A stretch of DNA of 64,000 nt, from positions 61,074 to 125,073 of the forward strand of contig CAYQMG010000204.1 of the NCBI GenBank assembly GCA_964418585.1, written 5' to 3'. The stretch is from JAJRTE01 sp964418585 (GTDB lineage: Bacteria > Myxococcota_A > UBA796 > JAJRTE01). Shown here piece after piece: positions 27,272-37,190 of the stretch. The position numbers and the translations under genes are program-made. The notes under the pieces are model-generated. The model did not search any database. It saw only the letters and a program-made list of their open reading frames with translations, and was not told where the DNA came from. Every line of letters starts with the position of its first letter. Position 1 is the first letter of the stretch.

Positions 27272-29881
27272 CTAGGGTGGTGATGACCTGAGCTTGAGGG
27301 GGCGGACGACGCGGAAGCCGACCCAAGGGGAGACGCCGCGGTGGTGTTCGCCGTGTCTTCTGGCGAGGCGGCACTGATTTTGAGTGGCGTTCCATCCGCC
27401 GCCCTTGATGAGCTTGAGTTCGAGGGTGCTGTTGAACCAGTCCTGGCACCATTCGGAGACGCATCCGGCCATGTCGTGAACGCCGTAGGGCGAGACGTCG
27501 GCTTCGAACGTTCCGACCGGTTCCGGGATTGCGGCGTGTCGACGGGATTCCCACATTTTGCAGAAGGTGGGGTCGAATTCATCGCCCCATGGGAAGAGGC
27601 GTCCGTCGACGCCGCGGGCGGCCTTTTCCCATTCGTCTTCGGTGGGGAGGCGGACTTCGCAGCCCTCGACCTCGGAGCGCCACCGGCAGTAAGCGACGGC
27701 GTCGTGCCAACTGATGCCGAAGACGGGCCATCTGGGATGGTAGAGTTCGATGCCTCCGGTGTGGTCGTCGCGTTCGGTTTCGTGTGCCCAGTGGTATCCC
27801 TTGAACAGGCCCTTTCTGGGGGCTCGAGCGCGGGCCTGCTCAGGGTCGCGTTGGCGGAGGGCGTTCAGGAATTCCCCATACTCCTCGTACGTGACGGGGT
27901 ACCGGGAGATGGCGAAGTCGTCTACCCAGCGGAGTGCGCGGGGAGTGCCCCCCGGGGCTCGAGGATCGCCTCCGGCGAGGAATGGGCCGGCCGGGACGTG
28001 GACGTAGTGGTCGCCCAGGTCTTCCGGGTGGACGAGGCGGGTGTTGAGGGTCACCTTGCCCTGTCGTTCCATGAGGACGGGCACGGTGGCGTGGTGGGTT
28101 TCCGGAGTGCCAAGTTCGATGAGGTAGCTTCCCGGGCGGAGGCGTATGTTGCGGATGGGGGTCTTGCCGAGGTGCCGTGCATGAAGTCGCTGGAGACGGC
28201 AATCCACCTCCTCATATCGCCACACCACGACTTCCACGTCCGGCGGGTCACTGGCGATCGACAGGATCCCTTCTCCGACCAGGGCCTCCTCGAAGCGTTC
28301 TCCGCCGTACTCACGCACCATGGCCTCGAAGTAGAGCATGTCATGGGTGTCCCGGCGGCGTTCTGCGTCGAGGAATTGAGACCAGTAGAGTTCGGCGAGC
28401 AGGCGGTGCGCCTCCCGGTTTTCCGGGTCATGGGAGATGGCCTGATGAAGGGCGGTGACCACCTCGCCAAAGGTGATGATCCGGTGGGCCTCTCCGATCT
28501 CCAGGTCCTTCACGGCCTTCCAGAGACGGCGTTTGCGCTCGATGGGTTCCCACGGCTCGATCGCCTTGCGAAGAGAGTCCACCCGGTCCCGCAACATCTC
28601 CACCCGCCGCGTCAACCGCTCGTATCGGGCGGCGATGGCCTTGCCCCGTCGGACGATTTGCTCCGCCTCCGCCCGGTGGCGCTCCCGGGCCAGCGAGCCC
28701 TCGAGATACGCTTCGAGGGCGTTGTACAGTTCGTGGGCGGTCTGATAGCGTTCGTCCGGGTTCTTGGCCAGGCACTTCAGGCACACCGCTTCCAGTTCCT
28801 CCGGAATGTCCCGGCCGGCCGCCTTGACTCGAGGAGGAACCACCGGGTCCCGCTGGATCGCCTCCAGGCGGGCTTCCAGGTCGCCAGTCCCCTCGAACGG
28901 GGGACTGAAGGTGAGAATCTCGTACAGGATCGCCCCCACGGCGTAAATGTCGGACCGGTGGTCGATCCGCGCCGGGTCCCCGGCAGCCTGCTCCGGAGAC
29001 ATGTACGCAGGCGTTCCCTGGACAGTGCCGATCAACGTCCAATCGTCATCCTGCCTCTGACTGGTGACTCGAGGCACCGCAGAAAGGGTGTCGGATAGGG
29101 AGGCACGACGCACCTTGGCGCACCCCCAGTCCATGATGGTGACCTCACCGTAGTTGCCCAGCATGATGTTGGACGGCTTCAGATCCCGGTGCACCACCTG
29201 ACGGTCATGGGCAAACGCAAGACCCTGACAGATCTGGAGCAGCACCGTGATCAACCGCACCCGGCTGAACTCCCGGCACGTCTTTTCGTCTCCTTCCGCC
29301 AAACCCTTGATGACGTCCGCCAGGGACCGACCCTCCACCTTCCGCATGGTGTAAAAAATGTCCCCGGTGGCGAGTTGCCCGATGTCATAAACCGGGATGA
29401 TGTTGGGATGCTCGAGCTGACCCGTAATCTGGACCTCGTGGATGATCCGGGACACCGCATCCTGGGAAGCGTTCTTGCCCGCAAGAATCGTCTTGAGGGC
29501 AACCGGACGCCCCAGCTTGGTGTCAAACACGGTCAGAATCCTGCCCTGGCCTCCCCGGCCGATTTCCTTCCCATAGGTGTACCGCGGCGGCAAACCCTCC
29601 ACCGCCGGATCAAGGCGATCCACCCACGGCGCGCCCGGCTTCGGTGTCAACGGCCAGCACGGAGCCGGCGGCGAGCCTCGACCTTCCCCCTGGGAGCCCG
29701 GTGGGCGGGTCGTCACCCGGCGCGTGCTCGTCGGATCCAGCGTGATTGTGGGCCGGTCATCCTGGCTCGGCGCCCGGCGTGAGGTGGCCGCTCCGTTCGA
29801 GGATGCGCCTTCGGTGCCGCCGGAAGCAGGCCCCAGGGCCACGGTTCCGGACGATTCGTCTTGTTTTCGATCGTGAGACAC
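27272..29881 (-). CDS. Hanks-type Ser/Thr kinase with PEGA and FGE-fold (SUMF1-like) C-terminal domains
   Basis: An 869-residue cytoplasmic kinase. A Pro-rich N-terminal region (1-100) precedes the kinase domain at about 101-400: G-loop 'IGRGGQGRIL', Lys130 'VALKTIL', 'HRDLKPSN' at 231-238, 'DWG' in place of DFG at 251-253, and 'GTPAYMSPEQ'. A helical, TPR-like segment follows, then a PEGA-like beta-module ('ILSIASDPPDVEVVVW', 'RPGSYLIELGTPE') and a SUMF1/FGE-like domain at about 635-869 ('VPAGPFLAGG', 'FPWGDEFDP', 'CVSEWCQDW', 'KGGGW'). The redox Cys pair of true FGE is not present. GTG start at 29881 with GGAGG upstream. It follows a response regulator by 39 bp. Confidence 0.9.
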   Translation of the reverse strand: MSHDRKQDESSGTVALGPASGGTEGASSNGAATSRRAPSQDDRPTITLDPTSTRRVTTRPPGSQGEGRGSPPAPCWPLTPKPGAPWVDRLDPAVEGLPPRYTYGKEIGRGGQGRILTVFDTKLGRPVALKTILAGKNASQDAVSRIIHEVQITGQLEHPNIIPVYDIGQLATGDIFYTMRKVEGRSLADVIKGLAEGDEKTCREFSRVRLITVLLQICQGLAFAHDRQVVHRDLKPSNIMLGNYGEVTIMDWGCAKVRRASLSDTLSAVPRVTSQRQDDDWTLIGTVQGTPAYMSPEQAAGDPARIDHRSDIYAVGAILYEILTFSPPFEGTGDLEARLEAIQRDPVVPPRVKAAGRDIPEELEAVCLKCLAKNPDERYQTAHELYNALEAYLEGSLARERHRAEAEQIVRRGKAIAARYERLTRRVEMLRDRVDSLRKAIEPWEPIERKRRLWKAVKDLEIGEAHRIITFGEVVTALHQAISHDPENREAHRLLAELYWSQFLDAERRRDTHDMLYFEAMVREYGGERFEEALVGEGILSIASDPPDVEVVVWRYEEVDCRLQRLHARHLGKTPIRNIRLRPGSYLIELGTPETHHATVPVLMERQGKVTLNTRLVHPEDLGDHYVHVPAGPFLAGGDPRAPGGTPRALRWVDDFAISRYPVTYEEYGEFLNALRQRDPEQARARAPRKGLFKGYHWAHETERDDHTGGIELYHPRWPVFGISWHDAVAYCRWRSEVEGCEVRLPTEDEWEKAARGVDGRLFPWGDEFDPTFCKMWESRRHAAIPEPVGTFEADVSPYGVHDMAGCVSEWCQDWFNSTLELKLIKGGGWNATQNQCRLARRHGEHHRGVSPWVGFRVVRPLKLRSSPP

Positions 29882-29920
29882 GGAGCCTCCAACCCAAAAG
29901 TGACAACAAAAACTGCGTGT

Positions 29921-30379
29921 TCACTCCGAGGGTCGTCTCACGAGCACCACCGAGAACCGACGAAGCGGTCTCAGGGCGGAGACGAGTGTGGCCAGTTCGA
30001 CCGGTTTCGTCAGATTTACCGTCAGACGGTCGCCGCGTTCCGCGACCCGTTCTGCGTCCCAGTCCGTGGAGGTCATGACGATCACGGGCAGGGAAGCGGT
30101 GGGTGGGTGGTCCCGGATGGTGTCCAGCACTTCCCACCCGTCGACGCGTGGGAGGTTGATGTCGAGCAGGACGAGGTCCGGAGAGGGGAAGCGTGCTGTG
30201 TCCTCGTAGGGGGGTCGACGGAGGAGGTAGTCCAGGGCCGACGTTCCGTCCTTGACATGGAACACAGGGTTGGTCATTCCCATACGCCGGAGTCCCCGGA
30301 TCACGATCTCGGCGTCGAGCGGGCTGTCCTCGACGAGCAGGATCTGAATGGGCTGGAGGGAATCGTCGGGCGATGTCAT
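29921..30379 (-). CDS. Single-domain response regulator (CheY-like)
   Basis: The 152-residue product is one receiver domain. 'QILLVEDSPLDAEIVIRGLR' holds the acidic pocket (Glu-Asp), the phospho-acceptor Asp lies in 'DLVLLDINLPRVDGWEVL', Thr/Ser in 'VIVMTSTDWD', and the conserved Lys is in 'NLTKPVELATL'. There is no output domain, so it probably acts by protein contact. ATG at 30379 with GGAGAA seven bases before it. It is encoded 39 bp upstream of the STPK-PEGA-FGE gene on the same strand, linking two-component and Hanks-kinase signalling. No partner histidine kinase is visible in the window. Confidence 0.88.
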   Translation of the reverse strand: MTSPDDSLQPIQILLVEDSPLDAEIVIRGLRRMGMTNPVFHVKDGTSALDYLLRRPPYEDTARFPSPDLVLLDINLPRVDGWEVLDTIRDHPPTASLPVIVMTSTDWDAERVAERGDRLTVNLTKPVELATLVSALRPLRRFSVVLVRRPSE

Positions 30380-30548
30380 GGGTTCTCCATTCTCTGCGAG
30401 GGGGCGTTTTGCTCCCGGGCCGTCCCAGCTTCCGGGCCACCGGGCACACACAGACGCCGGGCCGGTGTGTACGTCCCTGGCACTCCCAACTTACCGGCTC
30501 CTGCGCGCAAACGCAAGGGGGGGAGAGCGCCGCGGCGGCTCACCCATG

Positions 30549-30577
30549 CTGAAGTACGGAGCCACCGATGCTAGAAT
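30549..30577 (+). promoter_or_regulatory. Possible promoter of the subtilase-like gene
   Basis: CTGAAG (30549-30554), 17 bp and TAGAAT (30572-30577) with an upstream TGC extension. About 90 nt upstream of the ATG at 30670. Confidence 0.35.
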
Positions 30578-30669
30578 ATCGAACGATGTCGACGGAGCCG
30601 TTCGGGTTTGGGGTTGTTCTGTTTGGGAGTCCGGCCGGGCGGCGGACACAAGACCGGGAGGGATGTCCT

Positions 30670-33600
30670 ATGAATTTCAGTTTGCTGCGCTGCCCGCGCG
30701 GGTCGATGAGGATCGGCCGGGCCGTTTTCGTGATCGCGATGGCACTCGCCTTCTCTCCGCAGGCTCGGGCCGTTTTGCCCCTACCCACTTACCCGGAGTG
30801 CGGCATGGACAACACCACGCGGGACTGTCCGCCGGACATCACCCGGAGCGACGGGACGCTCAACGGAGACGCCTGGGCTCTGCTCAACTACATGCCTGCG
30901 GAGGCGACCGAGGTTCGGCCTCAGGAGCGTCCGCTGGGGTCCGGGTCCTGGACCACGGCAGCGTGGCGCAAGACCACGGGGCGGTTCGACGTGACCATTG
31001 CGGTACTCGACTGCGGTATCCGGTGGCGGGAGGACTCGTTGACGAACAAGGTGCTTCTGAACATCGGGGAGCTTCCGCCGCCCATCGGCCCTGACGGTAC
31101 GGTCTGTGCCGACTACGACTGCGATGGGAACGGATTGGTGAACGTGCAGGACTACGGATGGGACGACCGTGTCTTCGCCTCGGCGGGGCACGACAGTGCG
31201 GACAACCGACTGGATCCGTCCGATTTGATCGCCATTTTTTCTGATGGGGTGGATGACGATGGGAACGGCTACATCGACGACATCGCCGGGTGGGATTTTT
31301 TCTGGGACGACAACGACCCGGCGACCACGAACGATTTCTACCACATGACTTCCGTGCTGACCGAGGCGGCGGCGGAGGGCGGGGAGCCGCAGAGCGATAT
31401 TGGCCACTGCCCGAACTGTTCGGTGCTTCCGGTGCGGGTATCGGATTCGTTCGTGGGGGAGGGGGACAAGATCGCGGAGGCCATCATTTACGCGGTGGAC
31501 CAAGGGGTGGAGGTCATAGGCATGGCCCTGGGTTCCATGTCCAATCCCGAGGTGATCCAGGACGCCATGCGGTATGCCTGGGAACGAGGCACCACCATCG
31601 TGGCCGCGGCCGGGGATGAACTGGGGTATCACCACAACTATCCGGCAGCGAACGATCATGCCATCTACGTCCATTCCATCAAGTACTACCCTGCAATCAA
31701 CCTGGAGACCGCCCGTTCGGTCCTGGGATACATCGGGTGCAACAACTTCGGCGCACGGCTCGATGCGGTGGCGGCTTCCAACGCCTGTGCCACCGGGTCC
31801 GTGGCCGCCACCATCGGGATGGCCGGGCTGGTCTATTCTCGAGGGCGCGATCTGGGGATTGACCTGTCGCCTGCGGAGGTGCGCCAACTCCTGCTCCGGA
31901 CCGCGGACGACATCGATGTGCCGGAGAGCCACGTTCCGTACGGCCCCTATTTCCCCTCCTATCCGGGTTGGGATCAGTTCTTCGGCTATGGTCGGATCAA
32001 CGCCGGAAAGGCGGTGGACCGGATTTCAGATCAAACCATTCCGCCTGAAATCGAACTGCGCAGCCCGGGCTGGTTCGAGTACTTCGACCCGCGCGAAGAC
32101 CCGCGCCTGGAGGTCTACGGCACCATTGCCGCCTCTCGAGCCCCGTCCTATGACTACGAAATCGCCTGGGCGCCCGGGGTCGACCCGCGGGAAAACGACT
32201 TCATCCCCATCGTGCACCGTTCTGACCTGACCGAGCCGACCGACGGGTTCCTCGGAGCACTCCTGCTCACCAGCATTGATCCGGAACTCCTCGATGCCAA
32301 GGCACCGGTCCAGCGGATCAGCGGTCGCGATACCCCGGAGAAAAAGTCTATCAAGATCAATGCCCACTCGCTCACCCTGCGTGTTCGAGCCGTGGACGCC
32401 TGGGGCAACATGGCCGAGGAACGCAAGCAGGTCTTCGTGATCGAGGACTCGGACCTGGTTCCCGGGTTCCCCATTCACCTCGCCCACTCCGGTGAATCCT
32501 CCCCGGTTCTGTTCGACCTGAATCAGGACGGCAAGCTGGACATCGTCATGGCCGACTCCAACGGCGACATCCATGCATTCGACGCCACCGCCGAAGAACT
32601 CCCAGGATGGCCGGTTCACACGGACCTCATGCCCGGCATCGACCCGAACAACCCCCAAAACCACCTCGATGCCGACGCCTACGCGGGCGGCGCCATCCCG
32701 CCCACGTTCCGACAGGGGGTGATCGGCACCGTGGCCGTGGGAGACCTCGAGGGCGACGGTATCGCAGACGTGGTGGCAGGAACCATCCAGGGCCAGGTGT
32801 TCGCTTTCTCCGCTGACGGCAGCCTCAAGCCCGGATTCCCTGTGTTCCGTGACCCGGTGGACGACTCGGACACCAACGAAATGGTGTGGAGAGACCCGGG
32901 CATGTTCGCGAGCACCGTGCTGTTCGACCTGGACCAGGACGGCAACCTGGAGATCATCCAGGCTTCCATGGACCAGAAGGTCTACGTGTGGCGGTTCGAC
33001 GGAAGCCGACAGCCCGGTTTCCCGGTGCTGCTCGAAAACCCCGACGGCTCCACCGGGGTCACCACCAAGTGCGGACGCATCGTCTCCTCGCCCGCTGTGG
33101 GCGACCTGGAGGGCAACGGCAAGATCGCCATCGTGGTGGGCACCAACGAATTCAAGGACGACCAGCCCTACCTGGGTCTGGCCTATGCGATTCGGGCCGA
33201 GGGCAACCTCAGCCCAGGCGGCCCCTTCGTCACCGGATGGCCGGTGGACGTGCTGGGCCTGGCCAGCGGAATCATCAACTACGTGGGCGAGGGGATCACT
33301 CCGAGCGCTTCTCTGGCCGACGTGGACCACGACCGGGACCTCGAGATCTTGATCTCCGGCGTCGGCTCCTTCCCGGTCTTGCTGAATCACGATGGAACAC
33401 TCTATCGCCAACTCGGCTATCAGCGGGACGACCTCGGCGCCAACAGCAACTCGGATGAGCGCGTCTTCGTCGCGGTCATCAGCAACGGTGCCTTCGCCGA
33501 CTACGACGGCGGTGGAGACCTCGAGGTGATGATGGGAGGCTCGGGCTTGACCTATTTCGAATCCCTCGCGGCATCGCGCTACCTCTATTTCGACCACCTC

Positions 33601-34167
33601 GCCACCGCCTGGAAGGCTCGAACCGGCAAAATGCTCGACGCCTTCCCTCGCGTGATCGAGGACATCGGCTTTTTCAACAGCCCGGCCGCGGGAGACGTGG
33701 ACGGGGACGGCATGCCCGAGATGCTCATCGGGACTTCCGGGTACATCCTTCATGCATTCGACACCCACGGGGACGAACCCGATGGTTGGCCCAAGCTGAC
33801 CGGCGGATGGCTCATCGCCTCACCGGCCGTCGGAGACATCGACGGCGACGGAAGGAACGAGGTGGTCGTGCCCACACGCGAAGGCTACCTCTTCGCCTGG
33901 AACACCGACGGAATCGGTGGGCTCGAGTGGCCTTCGTTCCGACATGACCCCCAGAACACCGGCAATTACCAGGTGGTCGGGGCTCATTCGGCACGCACTC
34001 CCGCCCTTCGGCCCGCTGCGACTTCCGACGGGAACGCGGCAGTCCAGGCCGCCGGCTGCTCCGTGCGTCCAACAGGGTCTCGAAACGGCACGGTCGGACT
34101 CGGGTGGATGATCTTGCTCGGCCTGACCTTGCCGGCATGCCGCGTCTTCCGTTCCCGCAATCGGTAG
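30670..34167 (+). CDS. Secreted subtilase-like (S8) protein with FG-GAP repeats and MYXO-CTERM-like tail
   Basis: A 1165-residue exported protein with a signal peptide ending 'FSPQARA'. The S8 region (about 60-450) shows the Asp in 'IAVLDCGIRW', the His in 'FYHMTSVLTEAAAEG' and the Ser in 'ATGSVAATIGMAGLV'. The oxyanion Asn is replaced ('AAAGDELGY'), and motifs around the triad are divergent, so activity is doubtful. Ca-loop-like 'DYDCDGNGLV' and 'DDDGNGYIDD' segments occur. From about 615 to 1120 there are FG-GAP/VCBS-type repeats ('SSPVLFDLNQDGKLDIVMAD'). The C-terminal tail 'GCSVRPTG' + hydrophobic helix + 'CRVFRSRNR' resembles MYXO-CTERM sorting tags. GGGAGGG precedes the ATG. It sits 44 bp upstream of a protease gene. 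Confidence 0.85.
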   Translation: MNFSLLRCPRGSMRIGRAVFVIAMALAFSPQARAVLPLPTYPECGMDNTTRDCPPDITRSDGTLNGDAWALLNYMPAEATEVRPQERPLGSGSWTTAAWRKTTGRFDVTIAVLDCGIRWREDSLTNKVLLNIGELPPPIGPDGTVCADYDCDGNGLVNVQDYGWDDRVFASAGHDSADNRLDPSDLIAIFSDGVDDDGNGYIDDIAGWDFFWDDNDPATTNDFYHMTSVLTEAAAEGGEPQSDIGHCPNCSVLPVRVSDSFVGEGDKIAEAIIYAVDQGVEVIGMALGSMSNPEVIQDAMRYAWERGTTIVAAAGDELGYHHNYPAANDHAIYVHSIKYYPAINLETARSVLGYIGCNNFGARLDAVAASNACATGSVAATIGMAGLVYSRGRDLGIDLSPAEVRQLLLRTADDIDVPESHVPYGPYFPSYPGWDQFFGYGRINAGKAVDRISDQTIPPEIELRSPGWFEYFDPREDPRLEVYGTIAASRAPSYDYEIAWAPGVDPRENDFIPIVHRSDLTEPTDGFLGALLLTSIDPELLDAKAPVQRISGRDTPEKKSIKINAHSLTLRVRAVDAWGNMAEERKQVFVIEDSDLVPGFPIHLAHSGESSPVLFDLNQDGKLDIVMADSNGDIHAFDATAEELPGWPVHTDLMPGIDPNNPQNHLDADAYAGGAIPPTFRQGVIGTVAVGDLEGDGIADVVAGTIQGQVFAFSADGSLKPGFPVFRDPVDDSDTNEMVWRDPGMFASTVLFDLDQDGNLEIIQASMDQKVYVWRFDGSRQPGFPVLLENPDGSTGVTTKCGRIVSSPAVGDLEGNGKIAIVVGTNEFKDDQPYLGLAYAIRAEGNLSPGGPFVTGWPVDVLGLASGIINYVGEGITPSASLADVDHDRDLEILISGVGSFPVLLNHDGTLYRQLGYQRDDLGANSNSDERVFVAVISNGAFADYDGGGDLEVMMGGSGLTYFESLAASRYLYFDHLATAWKARTGKMLDAFPRVIEDIGFFNSPAAGDVDGDGMPEMLIGTSGYILHAFDTHGDEPDGWPKLTGGWLIASPAVGDIDGDGRNEVVVPTREGYLFAWNTDGIGGLEWPSFRHDPQNTGNYQVVGAHSARTPALRPAATSDGNAAVQAAGCSVRPTGSRNGTVGLGWMILLGLTLPACRVFRSRNR

Positions 34168-34211
34168 CGGTTTTCTGGACCTGGAGGGAACAGGACGGAG
34201 GAGAAGGTGTG

Positions 34212-35705
34212 GTGAGCGAACAATCCGGTGTGCGAACGTGGTGGCGCGGATGGACCCTGTGCGCCTGGCTGATCATTGTCTGGGTCGCCGGTGACGGCCT
34301 GGCCGCCCCCTACAACGGCCAGGTGTATGGTCCGGAAGAGGAAGTGGGCGACTCCGATACGACCGAGGCGGCCGGGGAGGCGGTCGAGGAAGCAATGGAC
34401 CAGGTCGAGCGGGGTTCGGAGTCTTCCGGTGGGGGCGGAGGTGCGCCGGGAGAGGCGAGTGGGAAGGGGGCCTCGTTGAGCACGCTGGTCGATGGTATCG
34501 ATGACGCGGTGGACGGGGACGGTGGTGGAGAGTCGTCCGGGGTGGAGCCGGAGGGGGGACCGGAGATTCCTACGGAGGAAGCCGCTGTCGGGTTCAGCCC
34601 GCGTGAGATCTACGAAGCTGCGGCAGAGGGGGTCGTGATCATCCGTACAGAGCAGGGGGTGGGGGCCGGGTTTCTGGTCGGGGACACCCGGACCGTTGCG
34701 ACGGCGTTCCACGTGATCGAAGCAGGCGGACCGATTGCTGTGCTGGCCAGAAACGGCAAGCACTATGTGGCGGAGGTGTATGCCTATGACCGGCCGCATG
34801 ACCTGGCCCTCCTCAAGCTCGACCGTCCGTTTGAGGGGGCGGGTCCCTTGCCGTTGGCTCCGACGGGCGCAACCGCGATCGGGGATCCGGTGGTGGCCAT
34901 CGGACACCCGTTCGGGGCCTACTCGGAGGAAAAGCCGTTCAAGGGGTTGCTCACCTGGACCGTGACCTCGGGCGTGGTCGGTGCGTTGAGCCCGGATTCG
35001 ATCCAGACCGACGCGGCGATCAACCCGGGGAACTCGGGAGGCCCGCTTCTGGACCGCCGGGGCCGGATCGTGGGTGTTGTGACAAGCAAGCTTCGTGATG
35101 CCCAGAGTGTGGGGTTCGCCGTCCCCGTGGCGCACCTGGAGAGACTGTTGGCCCAGGAAGGCCCTTCTCCGCCGCTCCAGCCCGCGCGCAAGCGCAACGT
35201 GGGGATCGGTTTCGGCAATCTGCAGACCGAGCAAGGACTTCGAATGGACGGGTTCAGCTTCTCCTTCATCCAGGTCGCACGCAATCGGGGCTCCCGGGTG
35301 GGTGTGGCCCTCGGGTACAACTCGGTGGACGAGGTGCCGGAATCGGGCGAATTCCTCGGGTTCACGGAAAACATGTACTGGTTGCAGGCCGAGTGGGGAC
35401 CCCGGTTTCACCTCCCGCCCATCGGCCATGTGATGGACGTGGTGGTCGCAGGTCGGGTCGCGTGGTGGGAGCGGGAGAAACTCAGGGTCTCCGCGTCCAC
35501 CGTGGATCCGGAATGCGATCTTGCAACAACGGCCTGTGATCTAACCTTTCAGTTCGATCCTCAAAGGCGCGCAGGCCTCCGTATCTATGCTCTGGGCGCA
35601 CTCGTCTTTCCTCTCTCCCCCATCGAGATAGGGATCGGCGCACTGCTGGACCCGGTAGAAGACCCTACCGCACGATGGACGGTGTGGGTAGCAGTGCTGT
35701 TGTAG
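34212..35705 (+). CDS. Secreted DegP-like trypsin-fold protease (S1C) without PDZ domain
   Basis: A 497-residue protein with a signal peptide ('TLCAWLIIVWVAGDGLAA'), a long low-complexity Gly/Ser/Glu linker (about 50-135) and an S1C peptidase domain at about 145-340. The triad is His in 'VATAFHVIEAGG', Asp in 'HDLALLKLD' and Ser in 'INPGNSGGPLLD'. Instead of PDZ domains, the C-terminal ~165 residues look like an outer-membrane beta-barrel-type domain ('GIGFGNLQTEQG', 'LPPIGHVMDVVVAGRVAW', 'TARWTVWVAVLL' at the end). I use the GTG at 34212 after GGAGGAGAAG; the adjacent GTG at 34209 is equally usable. Confidence 0.8.
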   Translation: MSEQSGVRTWWRGWTLCAWLIIVWVAGDGLAAPYNGQVYGPEEEVGDSDTTEAAGEAVEEAMDQVERGSESSGGGGGAPGEASGKGASLSTLVDGIDDAVDGDGGGESSGVEPEGGPEIPTEEAAVGFSPREIYEAAAEGVVIIRTEQGVGAGFLVGDTRTVATAFHVIEAGGPIAVLARNGKHYVAEVYAYDRPHDLALLKLDRPFEGAGPLPLAPTGATAIGDPVVAIGHPFGAYSEEKPFKGLLTWTVTSGVVGALSPDSIQTDAAINPGNSGGPLLDRRGRIVGVVTSKLRDAQSVGFAVPVAHLERLLAQEGPSPPLQPARKRNVGIGFGNLQTEQGLRMDGFSFSFIQVARNRGSRVGVALGYNSVDEVPESGEFLGFTENMYWLQAEWGPRFHLPPIGHVMDVVVAGRVAWWEREKLRVSASTVDPECDLATTACDLTFQFDPQRRAGLRIYALGALVFPLSPIEIGIGALLDPVEDPTARWTVWVAVLL

Positions 35706-35786
35706 GACGCGAAGTTTGTGGTGGGTCCCGGGGGGGTGGGGAAGGCGTGAAGGCTGACCTGGGAGTCGCCGACGGCGGAGGTGTGC

Positions 35787-37175
35787 GTGTCAGGGGGAAG
35801 ACGGATACTGCTCATCAATCCCTCATTGGGTGATTACTATCGTCACATTCGCGTGGGGGGGGCGATTTCGACGAGTCCGCCGCTCAATCTGGCGGCATTG
35901 GCCGGAGCACTGGTCGCGCAGGGGCATCGGGTTCGAGTGGTGGATCTGGCGGTGCAAGGTGAGCGAGTGGTGGCTCGAGTGGTGCGGCGTTTTGCTCCGG
36001 ACCTGGTTGGTATTACAGTTCGGACGCCGCTGTTGCCTGCGGCGCAGGTGTTGGCCCGGCAAGTACGGCGTCTTGCGCCGGGTGCGCTTGTTGTGGGAGG
36101 TGGTCCACATGCGACGACGCGGCCCGAGGATCTTTTGTCTCGTGGATTCGACGTGGTGGTGATGGGGGAGGGAGAGGAGGCGTTGTGCGAGTTGGCGGAG
36201 GGCCGTCCGCTGCCGGAGGCAACCGGGATCGTGTACCGGAGTGACGGTGGGGTGGTTCGGACCTCTGCGGGGCGACGGGTGGTTGATCTGGACAGGCTTG
36301 CGTATCCTGCCTGGCACTTGTTCGATCTGGCTCGATACAGGAAACGGTCCTTGGTGGCGCCACATCCGCCTGTGGCCGACCTGGAGAGTTCGAGAGGGTG
36401 TGCGGCTTCCTGTATCTACTGCACTCATTCGGTGCATGGCCGGCGTTTCAGGGCCAAGACGCCGCGGCGGTTCGTGGACGAGGTATCGCACGCGCTCCGG
36501 GCCGGGTTCCGTTCCTTCAATCTGGTGGATGACAATTTCACTGCGGACCAGGGTCGTGCCGTGGCGATCTGCGAGGAGATACTTCGCCGCCGCCTCCGCG
36601 TGCGCTGGACCCTCACCAACGGGATCCGGGTACCGGATGGCTCGAAGGCGTTCTTTCGGGTCGCGGCTCGAGCCGGACTGGAGTTGGTCGCGTTTGGGAT
36701 CGAGTCTGGGACGCAGTCGTTGCTGGACGGGGTCGGCAAGGGGGCCACGTTGAAGCAGGCCCGGGAGGCCGTGGCGGCTGCTCGCGCTGAGGGGATTCTC
36801 ACGGTGGGATACTTCATGGTGGGGCTGCCGGGGGAGACGGTGGAATCGCTTGTTGCCACTGCGGCGTTTGCCAGGGAACTGGATCTTGATTTCGCCAAGT
36901 TCTCCATCACACTCCCGTTGCCTGGCACCGCACTGTTTCGCACCTGGGCGCGGTTCATCCGGCCCGAGTACCTTCCCACGCTGAACATTCATCGGAACAA
37001 CCGGGACCTGTTGACGCATCCGGATCTGTCGTGGTCGGAGCTGGAGGGGTTCCTGACCGCAGCGTATCGTGCCTTCTACTTCCGTCCCGACTATCTGCTG
37101 AGACGGTTGGTTCGGGACATGCGGAATGGACGGTTGCTGGTCGATGCTGTGAGTGCCCTGGGCATTCGATGGTAG
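35787..37175 (+). CDS. Cobalamin-binding radical SAM enzyme
   Basis: A 462-residue B12-dependent radical SAM protein. The N-terminal cobalamin-binding domain (about 1-140) has 'RILLINPSLG', 'LVVGGGPHATTRPEDLL' and 'DVVVMGEGEEALCELAEG'. The radical SAM barrel follows with the [4Fe-4S] motif CxxxCxxC in 'SRGCAASCIYCTHSVHGRR', then 'GVGKGATLKQAREAV'. The C-terminal ~100 residues are basic and aromatic. The substrate cannot be predicted; hopanoid, bacteriochlorophyll or natural-product C-methylations are family options. I start at the GTG at 35787 with GGAGG five bases upstream; a GTG at 35781 overlaps that site. Confidence 0.88.
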   Translation: MSGGRRILLINPSLGDYYRHIRVGGAISTSPPLNLAALAGALVAQGHRVRVVDLAVQGERVVARVVRRFAPDLVGITVRTPLLPAAQVLARQVRRLAPGALVVGGGPHATTRPEDLLSRGFDVVVMGEGEEALCELAEGRPLPEATGIVYRSDGGVVRTSAGRRVVDLDRLAYPAWHLFDLARYRKRSLVAPHPPVADLESSRGCAASCIYCTHSVHGRRFRAKTPRRFVDEVSHALRAGFRSFNLVDDNFTADQGRAVAICEEILRRRLRVRWTLTNGIRVPDGSKAFFRVAARAGLELVAFGIESGTQSLLDGVGKGATLKQAREAVAAARAEGILTVGYFMVGLPGETVESLVATAAFARELDLDFAKFSITLPLPGTALFRTWARFIRPEYLPTLNIHRNNRDLLTHPDLSWSELEGFLTAAYRAFYFRPDYLLRRLVRDMRNGRLLVDAVSALGIRW

Positions 37176-37190
37176 CGTGGCCCGGCACGA

